Part shown: piece by piece, positions 32,581 through 44,184 of the stretch
Layout: every line of letters begins with the position of its first letter
Position numbering within the stretch: position 1 is the stretch's first letter
Source: Podaxis mareebaensis
Lineage: Eukaryota; Basidiomycota; Agaricomycetes; Agaricales; Agaricaceae
DNA: 47,787 nt
Assembly (NCBI GenBank): GCA_018524725.1
Contig: JAEUWP010000233.1
Span: forward strand, 1 to 47,787
Direction of reading: 5' to 3'
Made by a program: the position numbers and the translations under genes
Notes under the pieces: generated by a model
Told to the model about the DNA's origin: nothing
What the model saw: only the letters and a program-made list of their open reading frames with translations
The model's database searches: none

Positions 32581-33847
32581 CAGTGAGATAGCAGCCTAGC
32601 ACCTCCTGGCACTCAGAGTGCTATGCAACCGGCACCAGCCTCCCCAAGGATGGACCAAAAAGAAAAGAAAAGGTTGGAACCAAGCAGGATGCGATAGATC
32701 TGACAGCTGCCGAACTGGCTGGTGCCCCTCCCTCCAGAGGCTCCCCACCGTGGGACCAGGAATGCCCCAGCACCTGCCTGGGCAGTGTTGATGTACACAA
32801 CAGAGTCAACACTAAGGTGGGGAGAGACCTGATATTGACTGAAACCTGCTGGGAAGGGCAGGGGGTCAGAGTTGCTGATGTCAAGGATGTCTACAGTATC
32901 AAAGGTGGAGGGCCGCTGGAATTCGCAAGTGGGGGCAGAACTGAGGTTGCTAGCTTCAGAGTTCTTCAGTTTTATAGCTCCTCAGGAAAAAACAGGACTC
33001 TTTTTTCCATTCGGTGAACCCTCACTCAGGCATCAAAGACTGGGTGTCAAGACTAACTGTGGGCCCAATGTTGTGAACACAATTCTCAGGTATTCTATGC
33101 ATTTTACACTCAAAACAATGGGCATGTTTGGTGCCCAAATGAAAGTCAAACCTCAAAAAAGAGTTCTCAAAGCCAAGCCACTGCCCCTGAGGCATAGTGA
33201 ATTTTAGATATTATGTGCCATTATGTGTGTATTCTCTTCTTTATGTTCAACAGAACAGCGGGTCAGTCGGGTGGGACTTGATGCACCCAAGGCCAAAGTT
33301 CCTGATGGAGGAACCGAAGCTGTAGCCGAGGTTGGTGATGTGGCTAGTTATCTTGCCCAGTATCAGACCCTTACTTATTTGGAACCGAGTTTTTCTTTTC
33401 TTTTGGTCCACCCCAGGCCTCCCCCAATCCTTTGGCTAACATGTTGGTGGTCAGGTCAGGATTGGTTTTGGGTGCATCAGGTCCTGGCAAGGCAGGACAG
33501 TCTTGCCCCTAGGGTCTAACAATATGCATTTACCCTGCTGGATATTGAGCAGCAGGTGGATAGTCTAGACATCCACTGACATGTATTCCAATAAGTAATT
33601 GAATACACTCCTGTGCTTGTTTGGATCCCCTTTGCTTATGAACTTTTCGATTCTGGTATATACCCAGTCTGGAGTTGGGCTGTGCAGTAAAGTTGATGTG
33701 AAGACTCGGGCATCTATGCCTTTACGCCCAAAGAGAAGTGGAATTCTTCCACTCAAAACAGCCGAAGGGTAGTTGTAGATGCCTCTACTATGAGGACAAC
33801 CACCCATGAAGTCTTACTCAGGCAACTGTACGCTCATCACCACGAAA
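32581..33847. other. spacer between the two modules, with a weak inverted repeat
   Basis: The segment GGACCAAAAAGAAAAGAAAA near 32,652 recurs in inverted orientation near 33,400 (TTTTTCTTTTCTTTTGGTCC), with some flanking similarity. This suggests a decayed inverted-repeat insertion of about 0.9 kb. Short open stretches exist on both strands, but none shows a consistent gene. Confidence 0.35.
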
Positions 33848-34745
33848 GCCTGGTCTCAAAAACAAATATATATTATAAATATCACTTTATTTTATATGTG
33901 TATCTATGTGGAAGAGTGGAAAGAAGAAGTAAGGAGCAATGGGGAGATAGATAAAGGGATGGATCTATTTAGGGCAGGCATGGTCACATGCTTTTCCCCT
34001 AACAAGAAATATAGTACTTAATAATTTGTGTCTGGACAAGGCAAGCTATTTGGCAAAGCCTTCACCCAGAAGGCTCTGCCAAATAAAACCATGTATGTAA
34101 CTAGGTAGGTGATGCATTTATTTGGCAATGCCTTCACATGGAAGGTGCTACCAAATAAAACCGTGTGCACTAGGCATCTGCTTGACAATGCCTTCACACA
34201 GAGGGTGATGCCAAATAAACCCTGTATTGTATCATCTTACAATACATTTGTTTGGCAAGGCTTTCACCCGGAAGGCTCTGCCAAATAAGATCTCATATGT
34301 ACCAGGTAAGTACTTAGGTGATGCATTTGTTTGGTAAGGCCTTCGTGCAGAATGTGCTGCCAAATAAACTGCGTATGTATGGTAGGTGACATGGTTGAAC
34401 TTGTTTGGCAATGCCTTCACCCACAAGGCATTGCTAAATAATATTGTAGAATGAGGACAGCACAGTTATTTGGTCATATTTATGGCTGCCCACCCTAAAC
34501 ACATTGAAAGCTTTATCTAACTTGACTCGCGGTTGGGAGACTTCTTTTGCAACTATGACAATCCATTGTGTATCAAATGTCGTGGTACTCTATAGTAGTT
34601 CATTATACCCAAAATAAAATACACCAGATCAGTGCAACATACAACCTCTATATTCTATATTTGCAAAAAAGATATCAAACATTTGGATATAGTCAGGAAC
34701 ATGAGTCCCACATCAACCACCTGTCAATCAGTCAGGGCCTACAAC
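33848..34745. repeat. second copy of the module, with six hairpin units
   Basis: After the shared 5' part come six hairpin units at about 34,047, 34,118, 34,170, 34,248, 34,328 and 34,400. Each has the form TTTGGCA..GCCTTC, a loop of 4-5 bases, then GAAGGC..TGCCAAA. In several units a change in one arm is matched in the other. For example, the last unit has AATGCC paired with GGCATT where the perfect unit at 32,178 has GAGCC paired with GGCTC. The Spt5-like gene starts soon after this array. Confidence 0.75.
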
Positions 34746-34899
34746 GGATCACATACAGATGTCGTCAGATGCTCAGTCCACACAGCCCCTTCAGAAGTGT
34801 AGTACAGAACAGGCAGAACAGGTGGAGGTACATTAGAGTTCTGTATGTTAGATCCAATATAATGCTAATCAATGATATTTTGCTAGACTGCAGATGTGT

Positions 34900-37387
34900 G
34901 GAGCATGAAACAAAGATGTATCAATGGGAGGAGTTCAGCTCACAACCCATTTATTGATGATGAAGCTGAAGACAATGAGGATGAGGATGGGGAGGATGAG
35001 AGTGAACCTGGTGATGGTGAGTGATACTTAGAATGTTACAGCTCTGTAAGCCTAACATGATGCAGCTGATTTTATTGACGATGGAGGTATAAGAGAGTCC
35101 GAGGGCGATCCCATCTGTGTGCTTGAACATCAACTTGCTTGGGATCTCAGTGGGAATGAGAATGAGGGGGGCAATGGAGGCAATGCTTTCCTCACAGCTC
35201 TAGAGGAGAGATATGTCCATAATACCTCAAACCCTGTGCCAGCTACTCTGGACAAGTCAGCATCAGATGAATATAGTACTCATGCACCTCATGCAGGTGA
35301 TTGGCTGCTCTGGGAGGTTAGAGTCAAGGTAAGTCTTATTATTCTGGTAATGCTGTCTTGACCTGAACTCCTGAAATACAGATCGGAAATGAGGCAGTGA
35401 TGGTGTACCGACTCTACGAATGTTCATTGGCTGGAATGGCTTCACCACATGCAATGCCCAAGTCCATCTTTTTCAAATGCAACTTTCCTGGCCATGTCTT
35501 CATTGAGGCAGACACAAAGGATACTGTCTCACAACTCTGCAGAGGCATCAATGAAATTAAGTGGAGTAGAATAACAGTGGTATCTCATACTATTGGTATT
35601 GAGCATCTTTCTTCCCCACCTAACATGTTTGTTCCAAAGCCTGGAACATGGGTGCAACTTAACGATCCAGCCTTCTTAGGAGACCTGGCCTATGTTCTTG
35701 TGGCCAGCCCAAATAACGATGATATCAAAGTCATGACCTTTCCCTGTTTTACATACTGTCATGGGTTGGACACTTCTGAAGCTAGGCTCCAACGAGGATG
35801 CAAGTTGGAGTGACTAATATTCAGCCCAACAACTGCTAATGAACTCAATTCAAAAAACCCAGTCAACCATGTCTATGATCAGGATGGCCAAGTAACGGGC
35901 TACAAATATCTGGGTATGACATTCGATGTCTCTGGGTATCTGATCATGAGCACCCAAGACTATTTCCTTGCCGAAGCACAAGCCTCTCAGAGTGAGATCC
36001 AGCACTATAGCCAGTGCATCTCAATCCCACTGCTTGCACTGGCCAGGGCTGGGCATCAACTGGAACAGGCTGCTCTTTCCATGGGTGATTGAGTCATATT
36101 CACAGCCAGTAGCTTGAAAGGTTCAATTGGTCACATCAGGGAGATTGGCCCTTCCTCCACACATGTTGAGCTTCTCGACCAAAGTCTTGAGGCTGTTGAA
36201 GTGCCTTGGACAGAGTTACGGCATCACCTCCTTGTTGGAGATGTGGTCCAACTAAAATCAGGAGCACCTGGACAGCTTACAGGTGTTAAAGGTTGGGTCC
36301 TCAGTGCTGATGAAGGTGCCAATGCAGCCACTATCTTTCTAGTTCGCAATAAGGTGGGCTTTCAGCAGGTTTCTTTGAATAGGGCTCATGGATTGTATCA
36401 GACTGAAGTCACAGTCAAACTCTCAGATGTTGAATTGACAACTCTGGACTTCGACTTCAAACAAGAGATACTCAGAGGTACAAAGTCCTTTATGGAGACC
36501 AATATTTACGCAAAATATGTTGGCAACAAGGTTATGGCTGTTACTGGGCCCTACAAACAATACGTCAGGAGAATCACCTCTGTTAACTTCAAAGGGATGG
36601 CTACTGTAGAGTTCGAGGCAAAGGTGATTAATGTGAACAAGGTGGAGGAAATGGATATACACACACTCATGTTCATCATGTAAGTATTTTCAATTGGCAG
36701 TATTATCATTTAGTGCTCACTTGTACACAGCGAAGGTGAAGAATATCTCTTCAAGATTGACAATCTAGTCGAAGGAATCGAGCTCATGCCCACCCCCATC
36801 TGTATCCCTGGTTTTTCAAGACCTGCTCCAGAGGCACAACATAGCCAGACACCCCCACCTGACAGCACTGTCAATGTTGACCCTGCAGGAACTCCATGGG
36901 TCCCTGATGAGCAGGATCTCATTGAGTTAAGACTGGCAATATGTGAGTATTTTAGGGAATTCAAAAGGCGATTTTCAATTCTAACATCATATTAGCTCCC
37001 ACCCACTGGATCCCAAGAGTTCTTAAGCTCCTGGGTAGCTGCACCCATATTTGGCTCAGGATCACTGATACCACTCATTTTGAGGGTGGGCACTATGCCA
37101 ATGCAATTGGAGCACTGATCAACATCGAGGGGAACCTTTGCAAAATAGTCCTTAAGAACCATGGCAGCCTCCGCATAAAGGTGCCGTACATCTATGTGGA
37201 GAACATTCTGCCAAGCAAGGAGATCATTTGGCATAACTGTATCAACATTGAAGACAGTCCACACTTCAGAGACAGGCACTACCTCCTTGAGTATGCTCCC
37301 GACTTCTGTGGGGTTGGTGGTTTTGGACCAGCCAAGTACAGGGTCAAGAAAAGGTTGTGGACCTGTAAACTAGTGGCTTTCTCTTGA
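34900..37387 (+). pseudogene. Spt5-like transcription elongation factor paralog (NGN and KOW domains)
   Basis: The spliced plus-strand chain has the layout of Spt5, which binds RNA polymerase II and promotes elongation. An acidic N-terminus (EDNEDEDGEDESEPGD, about 34,950-35,020) is followed by an NGN-like domain joining DWLLWEVRVK to IGNEAVMVYRLYECS, with GHVFIEADTKDTVSQLCRGI. The first KOW domain follows (KPGTWVQLNDPAFLGDLAYV). Further KOW domains are at about 36.09 kb (SLKGSIGHIREI), 36.23 kb (VGDVVQLKSGAPGQLTGVKG) and 37.09 kb (GHYANAIGALINIEGNLCKI). It lacks the CTR-type repeats of true Spt5. TGA stops near 35,812 and 36,092 replace likely Arg codons, so this copy is broken. It lies within the KDZ element and is not the essential housekeeping SPT5. 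The exact start is unknown. Confidence 0.72.
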
Positions 37388-39160
37388 TTCACTGTCCTTC
37401 ATCACCTTGCTATTGCACTGCCTCTCATTGACTTGCAATTTGTATTCGATCTTTCTACAACCAATACATCAGCTTATTCTTCACAGTCATTTATTTTTGG
37501 AATGCAAGAAACTACCAGAAGTGGGACTCAGTGCTATTTCTGGAATCTACACCACAAGATCATTAAGATCTTGATCAGGGCCAATTTGATATTGATTCAA
37601 AATCTCAAAATCACGATCTAATGATGAGTCTCAGATCTACAAACACAAAATCTTGTTGAGACAGTGCAGAGATGGGGGGCACAGACTCAGTGACATGTCC
37701 CCTCTGTCCTGAACTCCCTCCTCCACCTCACCTCGAGTGATGAGTAAATGCAAGGCTGTGTTTTTCAAACTGCCTGAGGCAAAGCGACAGGCTGTCCACA
37801 TTGTCTATACTGGTGCTACAGGCTCTCAGACGATTGTTCAGACGTACAAGGTTGCAAATGCCAGTGTTCAGCCCATGGTAGCTAGCAACTCCCAGCCGGT
37901 GGAATGTCTTATTGATGATGAAAGGGATGATGAAGACAATGTTGAGGAGATTAATGTCCAGTGAAAAAAACAGGTACATGCATTTCTTCTCTGGGAGTTC
38001 TGAAAGCTCACTGTGCGAGTAGACTGCATATTCAAGGATTGAGACATTCTTACCTCATCTCAATGAGTTTCAACAGTGTTTCATGCAGCTCGAGACAAGT
38101 TCTGCAGTCAACAGCACATGTCCATCCTGCAATATGCTGCATTCCTCTAAATATCAATACACTGAGTGTTTTGACTCCTCAATTTTCTGCCAGACTTGCA
38201 TCATGTGCCAGCATCAATCACAGCCATTTCATCACATTCAACACTGGACTGGCACCCATTTTACCCAGGCAACACTTCACAGCCTTGGTCTGGTGATATA
38301 TCTTGGCCATGGTGGCAAACCTTGTTTGGCATCTAGTCTCAACAAGGAAGTAGTGATTGTTCACATTAATGGAATTCATAGACAATACATATGATTCTGT
38401 GATTGTAGGAATACTCCCCCCAATTATTCACAGCTAATGCTTGCACGACTATTCCCTGCTTCTATCAAAAGTCCATCAACTGCATTTACATTTCAACTCC
38501 TCGAGACCTTCCACCAGCACTCGCTCAGCTCAAAGATAACACCCTATGACTTCTTTGATGCACTCAAGAAGCTCACGGATCCAACTTTCCCACAGGAGGT
38601 TGAGGTGAGCACCTCCATTTTGTCCAGTGTTCGGGTCCTGACCAAAACTATGGTAGGATCGATATAAAGAGCTCATGGCAGTTATGCTCATTTGGCAGCA
38701 CTTGGCTGAACTTTGTCGCTCAGGCCAGGAACACAAGATTGACATTGAACTCCCATACTGATGACCAAAGTCCCTCACTATCCAATGCCCCACTTGTCCT
38801 GAGATAGGCTTTAATGTTCCTTTTGAGAAATTGGCAGAAGCTTTGGAATGTGACACGTAAGTGATCCAATCTAGCCGTTCAGTTGATCCATCACTGATAG
38901 TTGGGCAGGCACACACTAACCCTGTACCTAGCCCTTGATGGCAATTTTCGCTTACACCAAAAGAACAAGAATAATGATCCGGATAACATTCCCCTGAATG
39001 GGGGGAATGCATATTTTGTCAATATCCATGAGTTTCAACAGTTCCTGAAGCACTTCAACAAAGCAGCCACTCATGTGAGCACTAAATACCATGCTCTTGA
39101 CCTCTACTAAGGACATATTCTAGGAATCAACCTGCTCGAAGCTCAAGGCAGTGCATCAGC

Positions 39161-39175
39161 AAGAGATGATCAAAT
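39161..39175 (+). repeat. target-site duplication of the young LINE, left copy
   Basis: AAGAGATGATCAAAT here is repeated exactly at 41,727-41,741 after the poly-A tail. The first two A of the right copy cannot be told apart from the tail, so the duplication is 13-15 bp. Confidence 0.92.
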
Positions 39176-41427
39176 CCCTTCAATTCGGAGGAATTATTCA
39201 GCGCTCTACAGAAGACGCTGGTATATACGTTACTCATCTTGTTCGTACAGGTTGGAAACGCAAACTCAAAACCAGCGTCATCGCATTCGATGTCGCTCAA
39301 TTCTTCCCATCCACTAACCACTCCGTCCTCATCTCCACTCTTCGCCGCCAAGGCTTCAACTCTAATCTCGTTTCTTTTTTCTCCGATTATCTAAAGAATC
39401 GGTTCACCACTTACTCTTGGAACAATAACTTATCCCCAAAATTCCCTGCTTCCGTTGGTGTCGGCCAAGGCTCTGCCCTTTCCCCCATTCTCACTGCTCT
39501 TTCCCTTTCGCCATTTATGTACAAATTCTCCAACGATCCGCGTTGTAAAATAGTCTCTTTTGTTGATGATGGACTTATTGTAGTTCAATCGGACTCCTTC
39601 GCTACTAACTGCCGCCTTCTCTCACAGGTCTACAAAAACTGTGAAGAACACCTCAAACGCCTTGGATTTGTTCTCGAAAGAGACAAGACCGAGGCATTCC
39701 ATTTCTCCAACCGCCCCTCTCACGACCCCAATCCTCCCGTCACCATCGACGATTCCCTTACCATCCACCCCAAACCATTCCTCCGTTACCTAGGTTTCTG
39801 GTTCGACAGGAACCTATCCTTCAAAGAACATGTTCGCTTCTACGCCACTAAAGCCCTATCCACCGTTAGATGCATGCGAATGCTTGGAAACTCCGTCCGT
39901 GGCCTCTCTCCCCTACACAAGCGGCTCCTATACCGATCCTGCGTCGTCCCCATCGCCATCTATGGATTCCGTTTGTGGTTCAATCGCAACGCCAGGTACC
40001 GTGGACTAATCAAGTCCTTACAACGCATGCAACGACAAGCCGCCCTATGGATTACAGGCGCATTCCGCACCACTCCTACTGGTGGGGTTGAGGCCATTGC
40101 CGGTCTTATCCCCATCCAACTCCATCTCTTCAAACTAGCGAAACGTTGCTCCCTCCGATTCCACACCCTTCCCCCTTCCCACCCCTTGAAACTCCTCACA
40201 CGTAACATCAACCCCTTAGACGCGCGACATACTAAACAACGCTCTACGGCGCTTGACTTCGTCTCGGACGCTCAGCTGGTCACGGACCGGTTCCAGCGTC
40301 TTCATCCTAGCGCCAAACCTGGCCAGCGCCTGCTGGACTTGTTTAGCGATCAAATTAAATTCGTCGAGTGTCCCGACCCTTCGAAAGAGGGTGCCATGGC
40401 ACTTCATATCGCCAATGCCTCCCGCGCTCGAGACTCTGCTTTCACCTCCCCTGTTTCCCTCCTCGTAGCTACAGATGGTTCCGTCCCCACAAACCCTTCT
40501 CTTTCTGCCACATCCGCTTTTCTTGTCTTCAATTCTTCTGAAACTGACATTCTTTCCTCTGCCGTTCATCCCTGCGGTGAAGTTACCTCTTCTGACTCTG
40601 AATCGTACGCTCTCCGACTCGGCCTGTTTTCCTCTATCTCTCACTCTCAATCTCTGAACTCATCCTCGATCGTAGTTTTTACAGACTCTATCGCTTCAGC
40701 TAAACTTCTATTTTCTTATAGACCTCACAGCGCGCATCCGGACTCTATCGCGGTCGCTCCCCTCCTTCACTCCTGGCTCTCCTCCTCTCCTCTCAATCAT
40801 CTCCACTTTTGGTCCATTCCCTCATCCGCCAATTGGTCCATCCATCACAAGGCGCACACCCTAGCTAAATCGCTCCGCCTACCCAATCCACGTCGTCAAC
40901 CCATCCGCACTTCACTCGGTTTCGTTCGACATCATTACACCCAGAAATGCCTATCCTTATGGCAACAAAAGATGAACGATTCCTCTTACCGCGGTCACAA
41001 TTGGCTCCCACTAGTCAACCCCGCATCACAACCCCTCCAACCCAGGTACGCCAAAGGCGGTACTTGGCTAAATTCGCCCCTTGGGAAGAACGCCAACTTA
41101 TGCGCGCGCTTCACACGCTGCGTTACCAATCATGCGCCCATAGGCGCCTTCCGACAGCGCTTCTTCCCCGGGCGTCACATTACTTCCTGTGCATGCGGCG
41201 AGCCTCTTGAAACTCGTGACCATATCTTCGACGACTGCCCCCGCTTCCGATACCCAGTAGGATTACGCGATGGATTCTACTGGGTTATCCAATTCCTAGA
41301 CCAAAACCCCGCGGCATTTTCCTTCGCTGACCAAATACAAGGACCCGTCACCCAAGAGGAGTTCGCCACGCGCCGCCTCAACAGGAGAGAGCGACTTGCA
41401 AGAAATGGAGTACCCGATGTTCACTAA
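39176..41427 (+). CDS. LINE reverse transcriptase / RNase H, N-terminally truncated
   Basis: About 750 codons are open without a stop. The RT part begins at FGGIIQRSTEDAGIYVTHLV and shows SVIAFDVAQFFPSTNHSVL, GVGQGSALSPIL and the catalytic FVDDG. RNase H follows with its acidic residues in VATDGSVPTN, SDSESYALRL and FTDSIASAKL, and a basic/His end IHHKAHTLAK. The C-terminus has a CCHC zinc finger (SCACGEPLETRDHIFDDCP). The endonuclease and the first part of RT are missing because the copy is 5'-truncated, so it cannot move on its own. The open frame runs on upstream into KDZ sequence by chance. Its CpG-rich codon use contrasts sharply with its neighbours. Confidence 0.9.
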
Positions 41428-41728
41428 AGGTCTTCCCCCTCCATCATCACCCTGTATCATAGCTAGCTCCCTGCTCCTATCTCTCCTCATCTCTCCCCAA
41501 TCTCTTCGTTTCCTTTTCCGATTCGTTAAGTTAGCTTCTCTCTCTTTTCGTCTCACCTCTCTCGTGTATTTCGTATACTCTCACCTCTCTAGTTCTAAGT
41601 CTTCTCCCCCTTTTTTTTTTCGTTTCCTTTCTCTAGTTTCGGTATTGGGACTGCTATCGTGCACCCATTTGTAGTAGCTAGTCTATTGCAATAAACGTCG
41701 ATTTAAAAAAAAAAAAAAAAAAAAAAAA
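39176..41728 (+). mobile_element. young 5'-truncated LINE (Tad/jockey-like non-LTR retrotransposon)
   Basis: It starts inside the reverse transcriptase domain, has no endonuclease and ends in a run of 24 A (41,705-41,728). A 15-bp target duplication flanks it. Unlike everything around it, it is rich in CpG (seven in 40,201-40,260), so it arrived after most of the decay of its neighbours. The 3' UTR is 41,428-41,704. Confidence 0.92.
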
Positions 41729-41741
41729 GAGATGATCAAAT
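41727..41741 (+). repeat. target-site duplication of the young LINE, right copy
   Basis: An exact match to 39,161-39,175. Immediately after it the KDZ transposase continues with KFTNM and VVAVQCARHRF. Confidence 0.92.
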
Positions 41742-43834
41742 TCACAAACATGATATACAGTGGTGTGGTAGCTGTTCAGTGTGCACGACACAGGTTTTAT
41801 CAACCACAAGGCATTGTTGACCTTGTCCGAGGAGAATCATACATTTATTGATGCTCCCATATCAGAGTATATCTAATAAACTTCGCATTCAAGGTATGTA
41901 CGCACAGACTTTACTTTTGCCAGTGCCCTTGGCCCTGAAGCATTACACCAATGATGGATCATGCTCAGTTACAACATCTGGTGTCAATATTCAATAAACC
42001 TGAAGAAACGGATGGAACACCAGTTTCCTCAACTGAATCAGGTCTTTGATCACATAAGAGGAGCAATTCCAAAGATGCACATTCATGGGCATGGGGTAAA
42101 ATGCCAGCTCAATTGTTCCTTTTCGTATATGCCATACTCTGGAATGATGTGCAGAGAAGGTATTGAGAGTGCATGGGCAGAGCAGAACCATGCCACTGGC
42201 AGTACAAAGGAACAAAGCAGCAGTCATTGACATGATTCCCTCAATGACTTCAATGCATACTGGAACTGGACAAAGCTTCACTGACTCCATAAGTAACCCC
42301 CGTCATTATTGCAGACTTAATCTCAACATATATTTAGCCAAGTATTTGCTGTCTAGCTTCTACAAATATTGGGACGAGTATCAAGAGTGCAAGGAGCTCT
42401 TTGAAAAACTAACAAGTCGATTCAAAAAGGAGACTGTGAGCAAATGGGAGAAGATGACGGAGCTTCCTGTGAGGGACAAGGATGGGAGTCCACTCAGTGC
42501 CTATCAAGCTGCTGTGGTCGAAGGTAGGCACAATTTGATTTCAATTTGCATTGTCAGTCGAATTAACTGAACTATTTTGTAGTGCCTTCCCAGCCTGTGC
42601 AATCTGCCAAGCTTGTTGAACAAATCACCAATCAACAGGCAGCCGATGAGTGTCCCAGACTGATTCACCTGCTTGAGAAAGTGATTGAAATTGAATCATT
42701 GCAGTATGTTGGTTCAAGTATTTATTGTTTAAATACTGATCCATCCATTGGTTCAAGGTCCAAAGTCAAAGTACAGGCCTCATCAAAGCAGGCCAATCAA
42801 GAGGCACTGAGCCGTAATTGAAGCGACCTACTTAGAGTCATTGAATGGTGGAGATTGGGCATACATGAAATTTTCCCAAAGGCCCATGGGCATGCAAATG
42901 CTCTCAACCCCAAGGACGAAATCCTAGAGTTGCCATTGTCCTATACTAGCATCAAGGAGTGTCAGGAATTTGGTATGGAGGAATTGTCGAGATTGGAATA
43001 TGATCTCCAGTTGGGACAGGCATATGATGCAATCGATGACTTACAGTGTTCTATTCATATTTACAACATGTGCTGCAATGAGAAGAAGATTCAGGTCCAT
43101 GGCCAGCGACCAAACACTTGGGCTTGGACTATACTCACCTCCCTCCGAAACAATGCTCAGCTATGTGCAAGACAGTATGAATCAGCATATCAAGCTCTTG
43201 TCACACTTGGACTTCCAGCTAACTCAGAACTCAAACAACTTGACCAGAATGAGCTGTGGGGTAAGAACATGACTACTCTTGATCCCCTCAGTAGTTCAAA
43301 GCAAAAGGAGCCATGGTTCTGGGTGACAGGTAAGCCAAAAGATGCTTCAGAGGACGATTGGCAACTGGAATGTATGTGCCCTGTTCAGCTACCACATCCT
43401 ATCACTAACTATTTTCAGTGGATCGTGTCCGTTGGTTCTGTTCATGTGCCCTGCTTGATTGTGTGAGAGAAGAAGTGGAAATATTGCAAGCTGAACTCAA
43501 AAGGACCACTATTTCATTCATGTGAATGAAGGATATCTGGGTAGTCATCAGGGATCAGATGCTCAATGAGTTGACAGATAAGGATCTGGGCCATGGGTAT
43601 TGCAGCTTTGCTTATCGGCAGGCAGACATCTATTTGAAGCTGGCAAGATTTGCTCAGAATGCATGGGACAAGGCATATATACTTAGTGAGTAACCTGCAT
43701 TTACACAATATTGTTTCTGACAGCTGGTTTCAGCCAAACAATCCAGATCCTCTCCAGCTACCATGAAATGAATCACTGCCTGAACAGATGATCTGTGATT
43801 CAAACATAATCCTGTTATTGATCAGTTCATATAG

Positions 43835-44184
43835 CATGAGTAAATGGCTGATTCGTCCATGTATCTGTTCATTATTCATCCATGTATCTGTTCATGCATC
43901 CATTCAGGATGTAAATAAATGGTTCAGATATATTTGATTGGTTCATAAGGCATAAGTGAATGATTCATGATCCATTTGCAATCATATCTAGCCTAAGTGA
44001 ACTGTTCAATATTTTGAACAGTTCATGATCCATTTGTGATCAAATTTAGTCATGTACTAAAAATGGCTAAGTAAACAGTTCACTGTTGAATGGTTGATCA
44101 GTTCCAGGTTGAGAACAACTGAAATCTGAACCAACTCACTGTTAATATTAACTGCTCCAATTGATCAATGAGCTGCTACATGTG
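43835..44184 (-). repeat. right terminal inverted repeat of the KDZ element
   Basis: The reverse complement matches 27,131-27,498. Several differences are CpG in one copy and TpG or CpA in the other (for example CAATCGGAG at the left and CAATTGGAG at the right), so the two repeats were probably identical at insertion and decayed separately. Confidence 0.88.

Larger units (their letters stand above)
37737..43693 (+). pseudogene. KDZ transposase with CxC2 cysteine cluster, interrupted by a LINE
   Basis: The gene begins with MSKCKAVFFKLPEAKRQ. A CxC2 zinc cluster follows (TCPSCNMLHSSKYQYTEC, FCQTCIMC, HHIQHWTGTHF, about 38.1-38.4 kb), then LFPASIKSPSTAFTFQLLET. The catalytic region gives LYLALDGNFRLH (first Asp), VVAVQCARHRFYQPQGIVDL, SYNIWCQYS (the second catalytic Asp is Asn), IPKMHIHGHGVKCQ and ESAWAEQNHATGSTKEQ (Glu kept). 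A long helical C-terminus runs to TAA 43691-43693. A LINE (39,176-41,728) splits the gene between SARDDQI and KFTNM. TGA stops occur near 38,392, 41,848, 42,228 and 42,281. Together these make it non-functional. CxC2-KDZ proteins are a known transposase family of basidiomycetes. Introns were placed by eye. Confidence 0.87.
27131..44184 (+). mobile_element. large KDZ-type DNA transposon with terminal inverted repeats and cargo genes
   Basis: A block of 17,054 bp (about 14.5 kb without the later LINE) is bounded by inverted repeats of about 350-370 bp and flanked by a 7-bp direct duplication, CAGTGAA, at 27,124-27,130 and 44,185-44,191. The two flanks are the two halves of one LINE, which shows that the block inserted as a unit. 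Inside are a KDZ transposase gene (37.7-43.7 kb), an Spt5-like gene, two unrecognised genes and hairpin arrays. KDZ elements are known from Agaricomycetes. This copy is inactive: the transposase carries stops, a lost catalytic Asp and a LINE insertion. CpG is depleted but less completely than in the gypsy element. Confidence 0.85.

Noticed and set aside
34900..37387. The Spt5-like gene as the housekeeping SPT5
   Set aside because: It lies between the transposon's inverted repeats, carries TGA stops and lacks CTR-type repeats.
39151..39175. A KDZ-LINE fusion protein starting at 39,151
   Set aside because: The extra codons come from KDZ sequence read in another frame than the transposase, and they start without an ATG. 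The continuity is accidental.
40216..40650. Minus-strand frame of 144 residues opposite the young LINE
   Set aside because: It is antisense to the well-supported RT-RNase H frame and has no family features.
27131..44184. A TET/JBP dioxygenase gene in the KDZ element, as reported for some KDZ elements
   Set aside because: I looked for a HxD...H dioxygenase pattern in the cargo frames and found nothing I could support.
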